NCBI RefSeq assembly: GCF_910592395.1
Contig: NC_088312.1
Coordinates: 7,566,001-7,630,000, forward strand
From: Lineus longissimus
Taxonomy: Eukaryota > Nemertea > Pilidiophora > Heteronemertea > Lineidae
Direction: 5' to 3'
Length of the DNA stretch: 64,000 nt
The notes under the pieces were generated by a model. That model did no database searches. It was not told the DNA's origin and saw nothing but the letters and a program-made list of their open reading frames with translations. Position numbers and translations under genes: made by a program. This document shows, piece by piece, positions 60,901 to 64,000 of the stretch. Numbering within the stretch: the first letter of the stretch is position 1; each line of letters opens with the position of its first letter.

Positions 60901-63643
60901 TGTCATCATTGTGTTCATGTCTATGTAAACCTGTAATGTGAGTATTCAATATTTATATATACATGTACGTCAAATGCACAATTGAGTTTAAGGTTGTAAT
61001 ATTGAAGAAGAAATGATGCTAGGTGTGTCTGAAATTTTAGTCATCTACAAATGATATAAATAACAGAATGTAATTCATTGACATTTAAGCTGATACCTGC
61101 TGTAGTTACACTGGTTGATATTTCGAATGGTAAAGCTGCACTTGACGAGTATCAATTCAACAACACCGACATTAGCCTAGTGAAAAGTCGTCCTTTTATA
61201 CGCAACTGCCAATTAATTTTCAAGAAATGCTTTATGATAAACATATGTCGATGAGTTCCTCAACGGTTGAAAGAACAGCGGTAAACATAAACTATAGCTG
61301 AACGAGAACTCGAATAGGAGCTTGAGAGGGCTGTATATCCTTCAGACTGATTGGCTCGGTGGAAACTTATGCACGGGAGTCTTGAATGAATGGGCCAGGT
61401 AGCACTAAAGTCATAATGCCATGCGTTCAAATGAGAATGCATGAACAGACACTATTCTCTTTTTAAGGCACTTAAGTTGTAAATATGCTTTCGTTTAAAT
61501 GTACGAAAACAATATTTTAGTTATTTTCAAACAACAACAAAGTTAGGTCGTACAACAAGCACTTACCTTTGTTTTACGAGACCAGCACGAGACATGACAT
61601 TTACGACTTCAGTGTGTTGCTGGGGGTCTAAAAAAATCGTACTTGAATGTAATTATTTCAAGGAAGAATATGTAATGATAACTTCAATGTTTATCGCTTC
61701 GCTTTACTTGGTAGAACTTAACATTGCACATCCGATCTAGTGTCACCAACAAGTCTGTATCACCTTATTTGTGGCACCGTGGACCCAGCATGCTATAGGT
61801 CCTGGTATGATATTAAGATGATTCTCATGGTCGCTCTCTCCCCCATAGCGTGGCTTGTATCTGACTGAGAGGGGACAGAACATCCATAAAACGCCCAACA
61901 TATGTTACGTTTCCACGGATAGAGGAAAGAACTGGGCACCTCTTCATGAGTTCGTTGACGTGAGTATCACTCGTACTTGACACTTTTACTCCTAGGTGCC
62001 AATCACCTTTTACAAATTATTCCAATTTCCAATAAAGTTTGAGAGGAATTCTTCGTAACTGTAGAAACACAAATTGGAATGGTTAAACAGATGGATCTTT
62101 AAATGCCACTCATTCATAAAACCATTTCTCATGACTCGTCTTCAAGTCACACTTGTCCTTGGTTGAGGAGTACGTCGAGTGAAAAAAGGTACTTTCTCAC
62201 TAAGTTAGTAAGAGCCATTCGAATTGACGTGAGGTACTTTATGGCAATTCTAATTAGAATGGCAACTCCTTTGAAGTGACATACTACCAGACCAGATTGT
62301 GAGTGAGGCATACCTCTACACATTCTCTTTCTTATTAATTGCAGAAAGGTAATCCGAACTTCAGTCAAGATGAATACACCTTCCTCATCCATCAGTTAGA
62401 TCTGTTTGCCGCCCTTTGTTATGTAAGTTCAACTCATTTTTATTCGTTCGAAGTTTAGGTTCTTTCCAATCTCCTTGTTGAAAGTATTGCGATACGTATG
62501 TGTGTGCTGTTGAACTATCGACATCCACTGGAATTCCTTCAGAGATGCCGCCGCAGTGCTGTACTTGGGCACCTGTTTTCAACATGCACAAAGGTTTGAG
62601 GGAATGCACGAAAAATCCCAAAACAAATCTTAAACAAGTAGTATTTGTTTATCTCTTACTGGCTTCAGATGAAAGTTGTAAAAAGACATCAATATGAATA
62701 TTACGTTCTATTTTTGTATCCTATTTACATTTTCTCCATTCTTATTATCTTCAGGGCCGAAACGACCTCTGCATCCAACTCATCACTAGACAGTTGAGTT
62801 ACCTCTCCTGGGAGGAGGTGTTCTTGTGCGTACAATCTGAAATCTTGCCCGATGCAATCAGGGCCAAGTATTGTGAACTAATCATAGGTAAGTTGACTCA
62901 TTCATTCATTAATTCTAATTTTGTATTCCAAAGAGAAGATGTACGGATGTGTGTTCCAGAACATTTTCGAATAAGTTGAAATAAATTTCAAATAATTTGT
63001 CAAATAAACCAGCTTTGGCTCTACCAACCAAACAACACAAGTGACTTGGCCCTACCAACCAAACAACACAAGTGACTTTTGCGAGCAACTCATCTCAACT
63101 GCACACAATACTACATGACTTTATTGAGATGTTTTCTGTTGCAGGCCTGTTCGTCAATGTTGGCAACAACTACTCAGTGCTGGACAATCCGAATATCTCC
63201 TTCATCTATGAGTACGTGGGTACAAAGGATGCGGCAAAGTCACAGGATGCATCGGTACGTAAACAGGAAGTGTAGTCACAAAATCAAGTATTTTCAATAT
63301 GTTTGGTGACATCATTTAACTGGTTGACTATATACAGCCAATATCAGCATCGTTTGATCCGGCTTTATTTCGTGTTGTTGAAGCCAAAGAAAGACTTGCG
63401 AACTTATCATTGTTTCGACACACAGCTAGTTTTCACAACAACATTTTCAATTTGTGGATAATTGCTTTCAACTATGATTCAATCACGATTCAATCATATG
63501 CATTATTCTTACTTTTCTTTCAGAGTGCTCCCCGAGATCTGGTGACGATCTTCCCGGTACTGCGTGACTGGATCGCTGAGTTCTTGGACAACAATAAGGG
63601 AATGACCGCCAGTGAGATTGGCCACAACATGTTGATTGCAGAG
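30816..63643 (+). CDS. ITPR: Divergent inositol 1,4,5-trisphosphate receptor (5' part; spliced, continues beyond the window)
   Basis: Family members are tetrameric Ca2+-release channels of the ER membrane, gated by IP3 and Ca2+. Twenty-six exons encode about 872 residues from Met 30816; full-length receptors are near 2,700, so the modulatory and channel parts lie past 64000. Domains: suppressor beta-trefoil about 12-250 (FLCIGD; YGEIIQLKHL; PRYKVKS, keeping the Tyr equivalent to Tyr167; GHFMHASAP), MIR beta-trefoil about 250-430, RIH helical domain about 450-640, then the next helical domain. Ligand sites versus IP3R1: Arg504/Lys508/Arg511 correspond to Lys496/Lys500/Arg503, and Tyr567/Arg568/Lys569 to Ser547/Arg548/Lys549. 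The Arg265-Thr-Thr-Gly-Arg loop instead reads RIREI. By-eye identity is far below that of orthodox animal IP3Rs, so I infer a second, divergent paralogue. The NYRYLDLLRVLCVCDG segment also recalls ryanodine receptors, but the trefoil motifs favour IP3R. The start may instead lie upstream (see 22950). Confidence 0.9.
30932..33306 (+). other. Intron 1 (2.4 kb)
   Basis: GT-AG intron. It contains AT-rich sequence and no supported gene. Confidence 0.8.
33307..33380 (+). CDS. ITPR: IP3R-like exon 2
   Basis: 74 nt, acceptor TTTTCTAG, donor ACATG|GTAAGG. Enters in phase 2 and leaves in phase 1. Encodes STYNGLNVYCRQDRNKP and NNIANPH, the segment equivalent to the region around the NNPPKKF motif of IP3R1. 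Confidence 0.85.
33381..38529 (+). other. Intron 2 (5.1 kb)
   Basis: Carries the large foldback element at 37223-37638. No other supported feature. Open frames such as 34428-34652 and 36088-36433 show no splice support or family resemblance. Confidence 0.8.
37223..37638. mobile_element. Foldback/MITE element with about 180-bp inverted arms
   Basis: Ends read CACGAGCAGGAGGCTTTTTC (left) and, inverted, CACTAGTAGGAGGTTTTTTC (right). The arms stay alignable for about 180 bp. Shared internal blocks include GGGCTTCCCAAAATAGGGC and TTGTTGAATGG, plus several TCCGACA motifs, leaving only a short loop. There is no open frame. It is a non-autonomous inverted-repeat element in intron 2. A target-site duplication is not obvious, so I cannot name the superfamily. 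Confidence 0.85.
38530..38657 (+). CDS. ITPR: IP3R-like exon 3
   Basis: 128 nt, acceptor TTCTTACAG, donor GCGAAG|GTGAGG, phase 1 in and phase 0 out. Encodes AVTFQVCIQNRYKLNKKFRK followed by a hydrophilic segment ending KALLAQAK. This matches the FKLCPMNRYSAQKQFWK-type region of the family. Confidence 0.9.
38658..40539 (+). other. Intron 3 (1.9 kb)
   Basis: Non-coding as far as I can see. A - strand open frame (39101-39382) is protein-like but unassigned. A GATGA-type microsatellite lies at about 40268-40293. Confidence 0.7.
40540..40626 (+). CDS. ITPR: IP3R-like exon 4
   Basis: 87 nt, phase 0 to 0. Acceptor CTGTTTCAG, donor ATTCAG|GTAGGG. Encodes a charged helix-like segment and then GKRVRYGEIIQ, equivalent to the GTVIQYGNVIQ strand of the suppressor trefoil. 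Confidence 0.92.
40627..42755 (+). other. Intron 4 (2.1 kb)
   Basis: No gene or clear repeat recognised. Several short frames on both strands without splice support. Confidence 0.7.
42756..42833 (+). CDS. ITPR: IP3R-like exon 5
   Basis: 78 nt, phase 0 to 0. Acceptor TCTGTATTTCAG, donor ATGCTG|GTGAGT. Encodes LKHLFTGKFIHVNTTQTS and a basic tail, equivalent to LLHLKSNKYLTVN of IP3R1. Confidence 0.92.
43055..43150. repeat. Dispersed repeat copy 2 (partner at 25625-25705)
   Basis: See the partner copy. It lies in intron 5 (42834-43455) and explains the short - strand open frame there. Confidence 0.6.
43456..43536 (+). CDS. ITPR: IP3R-like exon 6 (hotspot tyrosine)
   Basis: 81 nt, phase 0 to 0. 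Acceptor TGTGTTACAG, donor GAGGTG|GTACGT. Encodes VSLQDYNAKHGQFRILPRYK and then VKSEGEV, equivalent to WFYIQPFYKLRSIGDSV. The Tyr of PRYKVKS corresponds to Tyr167 of IP3R1, a residue of the loop that couples the suppressor domain to gating. Confidence 0.93.
43537..44011 (+). other. Intron 6 (475 bp)
   Basis: AT-rich intron ending in CTCTTTTTTAG. Nothing else seen. Confidence 0.85.
44012..44109 (+). CDS. ITPR: IP3R-like exon 7
   Basis: 98 nt, phase 0 to 2. Donor ATTTGG|GTGAGT. Encodes IQIFDQVVLESIKSPG then HFMHASAPYQIDYLTFG. The HASA motif matches LHASSHQL of IP3R1, the closing strand of the first trefoil. Confidence 0.93.
44858..45200. repeat. Cluster of nested palindromes around CAAGTGCTCGAGCACTTG
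   Basis: The 18-bp perfect palindrome occurs at 44902-44919, 44938-44955 and 45176-45193, with a one-base variant at 45049-45066. The first two form the inner ends of a 62-bp inverted repeat (44858-44919 against 44938-44999), so the block can form a long hairpin. The second and third units repeat the same flanks (ATATCTCTATAGTAGTAAAG, AACAACGTA) at about 114-bp spacing. It reads as tandemly and invertedly duplicated foldback DNA, probably a MITE family. Confidence 0.85.
45771..45827 (+). CDS. Candidate 57-nt cassette exon 7b
   Basis: A pyrimidine-rich acceptor region (CCTTCCTTCTCCC, then ACCCCCAG) is followed by a 57-nt GC-rich block and a donor (GATAA|GTAAGA). Exon 7 ends in phase 2, and this block enters and leaves in phase 2 with no stop, adding 19 residues (GSVNPARCKRKTPGTMIID region, basic). 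Orthodox IP3Rs align without it, so if real it is an optional insert in the loop before the last strand of the first trefoil. Its length, phase and GC content together argue against chance. Confidence 0.5.
48778..48824. repeat. Left terminal inverted repeat of the pogo/Tigger element
   Basis: 47 bp beginning CAGTGACTAC. It pairs with 50955-51000 with three substitutions and one 1-bp indel. Confidence 0.95.
49060..50538 (+). pseudogene. Pogo/Tigger-like transposase, interrupted by one stop codon
   Basis: This is a nuclear cut-and-paste transposase. The frame is continuous from 49060 to 50538 except for one TAA at 49735-49737. In order: an acidic tract from a GAT repeat; a psq/Brinker-type helix-turn-helix (residues about 50-95, with NEYARRYRLSPTTLRRW); a CENP-B/Tc5-type DNA-binding segment (LPVSRSDIV, then SVGWVTNFMKRKKI); and after the stop a DDE_1 catalytic domain. 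Catalytic positions: the expected NxDET reads NFNET (Asn codon 49777-49779), LLLD is kept (ILLLLDRFRPH) and QPLD is kept (SLAQPLDLTIM). The tail is acidic. The first 20 residues are hydrophobic and signal-peptide-like, odd for this protein, so the true start is probably the MetMet at 49120. The stop and the Asn substitution suggest an inactive copy. Confidence 0.9.
50955..51000. repeat. Right terminal inverted repeat of the pogo/Tigger element
   Basis: 46 bp, the inverse of the left repeat, ending ...CACTG at 51000 before the flanking TA. Confidence 0.95.
51691..51778 (+). CDS. ITPR: IP3R-like exon 8
   Basis: 88 nt, phase 2 to 0. Acceptor TTTCATTTCCAG, donor GTCAGG|GTAAGA. Encodes SELNLGVEAAGFTVIKNYSP and RIEHLNFVR, equivalent to the [21 protein letters not shown] segment that closes the first trefoil. 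Confidence 0.92.
51779..52113 (+). other. Intron 8 (335 bp)
   Basis: GT-AG intron. Nothing else seen. Confidence 0.85.
52114..52201 (+). CDS. ITPR: IP3R-like exon 9 (start of the MIR trefoil)
   Basis: 88 nt, phase 0 to 1. Encodes GGVFISLFHKELEAYIVAEG then LFKECVTEQ, matching [20 protein letters not shown] of IP3R1, the opening of the second trefoil. Confidence 0.94.
52358..52465 (+). CDS. ITPR: IP3R-like exon 10 (altered ligand loop)
   Basis: 108 nt, phase 1 to 1. Encodes VHLRIREIDQLNPKTLSPST and SAITYWEIEQENSVISG. It aligns with [25 protein letters not shown] of IP3R1: the leading Arg (265) is kept, but Thr266-Thr267-Gly268-Arg269, which contact IP3 phosphate groups, are replaced by Ile-Arg-Glu-Ile. 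Confidence 0.93.
52466..52991 (+). other. Intron 10 (526 bp)
   Basis: GT-AG intron, AT-rich, ending near a short TA microsatellite. No other feature. Confidence 0.85.
52992..53216 (+). CDS. ITPR: IP3R-like exon 11 (MIR domain)
   Basis: 225 nt, the largest traced exon, phase 1 to 1. Encodes GDVLLWEHQVRFRHICTRQY through a VFRFHPV strand to GYWLHALK. The VRFRHxxTxxYL pattern is the repeated MIR motif (FRFKHLATGHYL in IP3R1), and the final ENVLTGYWLH repeats the motif. Confidence 0.95.
53217..53550 (+). other. Intron 11 (334 bp)
   Basis: GT-AG intron with a pyrimidine-rich end. Nothing else seen. Confidence 0.85.
53551..53639 (+). CDS. ITPR: IP3R-like exon 12
   Basis: 89 nt, phase 1 to 0. Acceptor AACAATTTAG, donor AGAAAG|GTGAGA. 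Encodes DEEYKRQQFQGAETDTSMRG and LRWDGAELRK, equivalent to the variable region before the last MIR strand (DKEEEKPVMLKIG in IP3R1). Confidence 0.9.
53911..54036 (+). CDS. ITPR: IP3R-like exon 13 (entry to the RIH domain)
   Basis: 126 nt, phase 0 to 0. Encodes LSASGERMYDDAFTIQKIEE then VHGTAFNFASGMVPFLFNLV and RD. DDAFTIQKIEEV matches KEAFAIVPVSPAEV of IP3R1; the following helices start the armadillo-like RIH fold. Confidence 0.94.
54037..54519 (+). other. Intron 13 (483 bp), mostly minisatellite
   Basis: More than half of this intron is the 62-63-bp tandem repeat listed next. Confidence 0.9.
54123..54500. repeat. 62-63-bp intronic minisatellite
   Basis: Five to six copies of a unit containing AGAAAACCTTTGGTCCATGA, then an AATCATACACACACATATTC block and TCGCTTCATG. 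Similar copies start near 54287, 54350 and 54411. It creates a long open frame on the - strand that is a repeat artefact. Confidence 0.9.
54520..54570 (+). CDS. ITPR: IP3R-like exon 14
   Basis: 51 nt, phase 0 to 0. Acceptor TGAAATTTCAG, donor CTAACG|GTAAGT. Encodes RQEGRYLNAKKTYKVLT, a small linker in the first RIH helices. Confidence 0.9.
54808..54888 (+). CDS. ITPR: IP3R-like exon 15 (helical ligand residues)
   Basis: 81 nt, phase 0 to 0. Encodes ALKELKIFLIVEGEANKNRQ then KLLRNLR. KNRQKLLR aligns with RERQKLMR of IP3R1, so the positions of Arg504, Lys508 and Arg511 are Lys496, Lys500 and Arg503: two are identical and one is a conservative change. Confidence 0.94.
54889..55190 (+). other. 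Intron 15 (302 bp)
   Basis: Holds a short GGTTGATGG-type 9-bp repeat at about 54944-54989 and otherwise nothing. Confidence 0.85.
54944..54989. repeat. 9-bp TTGATGGG-type tandem repeat
   Basis: About five imperfect copies of GGGTTGATG in intron 15. Confidence 0.9.
55191..55376 (+). CDS. ITPR: IP3R-like exon 16 (RIH domain)
   Basis: 186 nt, phase 0 to 0. Begins IIDFLVKLLQYPLRG, matching ILKQIFKLLQAPF of IP3R1, and contains YMIGNSRKNALYFAKYIDFF. The SRK triplet takes the place of Tyr567-Arg568-Lys569: Arg and Lys are kept and Tyr is Ser. Confidence 0.95.
55377..55931 (+). other. Intron 16 (555 bp)
   Basis: GT-AG intron. Nothing else seen. Confidence 0.85.
55932..56054 (+). CDS. ITPR: IP3R-like exon 17 (RIH domain)
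   Basis: 123 nt, phase 0 to 0. Encodes GDIGLNVAQMIVELVRDNRK then IVDRITKDQMDQFVDLLREN and L, matching [31 protein letters not shown] of IP3R1. Confidence 0.95.
56055..56423 (+). other. Intron 17 (369 bp)
   Basis: GT-AG intron ending CTCTCCATTTCAG. Nothing else seen. Confidence 0.85.
56424..56528 (+). CDS. ITPR: IP3R-like exon 18 (end of the RIH domain)
   Basis: 105 nt, phase 0 to 0. Encodes NYRYLDLLRVLCVCDGIAIP then DNQSYIVQRWLMKDK. It matches [24 protein letters not shown] of IP3R1, and its LCVCDGIA segment also resembles LCVCNGVAV of ryanodine receptors. Confidence 0.95.
56529..57439 (+). other. Intron 18 (911 bp)
   Basis: AT-rich, with a TA microsatellite near 56560 and repeated ATGCTTCA words at 56750-56890. 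No gene. Confidence 0.85.
57440..57475 (+). CDS. ITPR: IP3R-like exon 19 (36 nt)
   Basis: Small phase-0 exon encoding QNARMTVDMTPT, between TGTGTTGCAG and CAACG|GTATGG. It occupies the place of NADILIETKLV of IP3R1. The frame reads on past the donor, so a longer form ending elsewhere cannot be excluded. Confidence 0.75.
57476..58134 (+). other. Intron 19 (659 bp)
   Basis: No feature recognised. Confidence 0.8.
58135..58191 (+). CDS. ITPR: IP3R-like exon 20 (57 nt)
   Basis: Phase-0 exon encoding DTSAEDRRAGLYYVPGGDL between TTAATTTAG and GATTTG|GTGAGT. It lies in the loop region that is poorly conserved across the family, so it is supported by splice signals, phase and GC content rather than by similarity. 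Confidence 0.7.
58192..60451 (+). other. Intron 20 (2.3 kb)
   Basis: No gene or clear repeat. A weak exon-like segment at about 59413 (after CATCCTAG) lacks a good donor and was not called. Confidence 0.7.
60452..60490 (+). CDS. ITPR: IP3R-like exon 21 (39 nt)
   Basis: Phase-0 exon encoding PPDSALLKNAAAT between TTTTATTTCAG and GCTACG|GTAATG. Low-complexity linker in the same variable loop; symmetric and probably skippable. Confidence 0.65.
60491..61848 (+). other. Intron 21 (1.4 kb)
   Basis: AT-rich. No feature recognised. Confidence 0.75.
61849..61959 (+). CDS. ITPR: IP3R-like exon 22
   Basis: 111 nt, phase 0 to 0. Acceptor TCTCTCCCCCATAG, donor GTTGAC|GTGAGT. Encodes RGLYLTERGQNIHKTPN then ICYVSTDRGKNWAPLHEFVD. 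The WxxLHEFV strand-helix takes the place of the [20 protein letters not shown] region of IP3R1. Confidence 0.85.
61960..62344 (+). other. Intron 22 (385 bp)
   Basis: GT-AG intron. Nothing else seen. Confidence 0.85.
62345..62422 (+). CDS. ITPR: IP3R-like exon 23
   Basis: 78 nt, phase 0 to 0. Encodes KGNPNFSQDEYTFLIHQ then LDLFAALCY, matching [21 protein letters not shown] of IP3R1: the start of the second helical domain. Confidence 0.93.
62423..62754 (+). other. Intron 23 (332 bp)
   Basis: GT-AG intron. Nothing else seen. Confidence 0.85.
62755..62887 (+). CDS. ITPR: IP3R-like exon 24
   Basis: 133 nt, phase 0 to 1. Encodes GRNDLCIQLITRQLSYLSWE then EVFLCVQSEILPDAIRAKYC and ELIIG, matching [41 protein letters not shown]. 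Confidence 0.95.
63014..63078. repeat. Tandem duplication, 31-bp unit
   Basis: Two copies of a CTACCAACCAAACAACACAA-containing unit, offset by 31 bp, in intron 24. Confidence 0.95.
63145..63254 (+). CDS. ITPR: IP3R-like exon 25
   Basis: 110 nt, phase 1 to 0. Encodes LFVNVGNNYSVLDNPNISFI then YEYVGTKDAAKSQDAS, in the position of [22 protein letters not shown] of IP3R1. Confidence 0.93.
63524..63643 (+). CDS. ITPR: IP3R-like exon 26 (last in the window)
   Basis: 120 nt, phase 0 to 0. Encodes SAPRDLVTIFPVLRDWIAEF then LDNNKGMTASEIGHNMLIAE, in the position of the [20 protein letters not shown] and NKLTFEVVNLARNL helices of IP3R1. Donor GCAGAG|GTAGGA shows the gene continues. Confidence 0.93.
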
Positions 63644-64000
63644 GTAGGAAGATCATTTCAATGTGATGTGTACAGTACTCACTTAAAGATTAGAAACACC
63701 AACTTTCCTACACTGTCTTAGTATTTCGCTCCCTTCGAAAAAAATATGCATATACAGAAATTTGGTAGGGATTTGTCAACTTCTAAAAGTCAGTTCGTGA
63801 TAATAACTGAACTGTGCTGTTTATTATCACCCTTTTGTCCTGTCCTGCAGTTCTTTCTACTGATTGGTGTACATGAATGTAGCATTTTCCTAAGAAATAT
63901 TGATCTATTTCACAACATGCTTTCCCCTTCAGTTGTTTTTTTCTCTACAACTGTGATACTTCTAATCACACGCAACCATCAGCCTTTTCCATTATATCCC
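63644..64000 (+). other. Intron 26, truncated by the window edge
   Basis: AT-rich intronic sequence after the exon 26 donor. No acceptor with a family-like exon is visible before the edge. Confidence 0.8.

Noticed and set aside
30816-63643. Ryanodine receptor as the identity of the main gene
   Set aside because: One RIH segment resembles RyR, but the trefoil motifs (IGD-xxxLY, YGxxIQLxHL, MHASxP) and the KNRQKLLR/SRK ligand positions align better with IP3R, and no SPRY-type exons follow the RIH domain.

Overview
This is eukaryotic (animal) genomic DNA: AT-rich, intron-dominated, with GT-AG introns, minisatellites, foldback elements and one complete DNA transposon. The palindromic octamer TACATGTA recurs through the non-coding sequence, as in several marine invertebrate genomes, and the main gene is a divergent member of a family that many invertebrates carry in more than one copy. 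A marine bilaterian invertebrate is the best guess; I cannot name the phylum.

The right half (30.8-64 kb, + strand) holds the 5' part of one large gene of the inositol 1,4,5-trisphosphate receptor (IP3R, ITPR) family. I traced 26 coding exons by hand. Every junction has AG/GT signals and a consistent phase, and together they encode about 872 residues: suppressor beta-trefoil, MIR beta-trefoil, first RIH helical domain and part of the next helical domain. The gene runs off the right edge, so the channel domain is outside the window. It is a divergent paralogue. Helical-side ligand residues equivalent to Lys508, Arg511, Arg568 and Lys569 of IP3R1 are kept, but the Arg265-Thr-Thr-Gly-Arg loop of the beta-trefoil is replaced. 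A 57-nt, phase-preserving candidate cassette exon lies in the 7.6-kb intron 7.

That intron also carries a complete 2,223-bp pogo/Tigger-type transposon (48778-51000) with 46-47-bp inverted repeats and flanking TA. Its transposase frame is broken by one internal stop codon, and the first catalytic Asp appears to be Asn.

The left half (1-30.8 kb) is gene-poor. It holds GC-rich, spliced-looking exon candidates on the + strand at 6.6, 7.4, 8.2, 13.3, 16.2 and 23.0 kb. Several end in phase 0, matching the 5' end of the first receptor exon at 30828. They could be alternative 5' exons of the receptor gene or exons of an unidentified upstream gene. Three weaker coding-like islands on the - strand (19.7, 21.4, 26.3 kb) are unassigned.

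Non-genic structure includes a 0.6-kb inverted-repeat element (5.5-6.1 kb), a 67-bp minisatellite (11.6-12.3 kb), a 25-bp array (18.1 kb), a 162-bp duplication (23.7-24.0 kb), a long foldback element (37.2-37.6 kb), a cluster of CTCGAG-centred palindromes (44.9-45.2 kb) and a 62-bp intronic minisatellite (54.1-54.5 kb). There are no CRISPR arrays, rRNA genes or bacterial-type operons.
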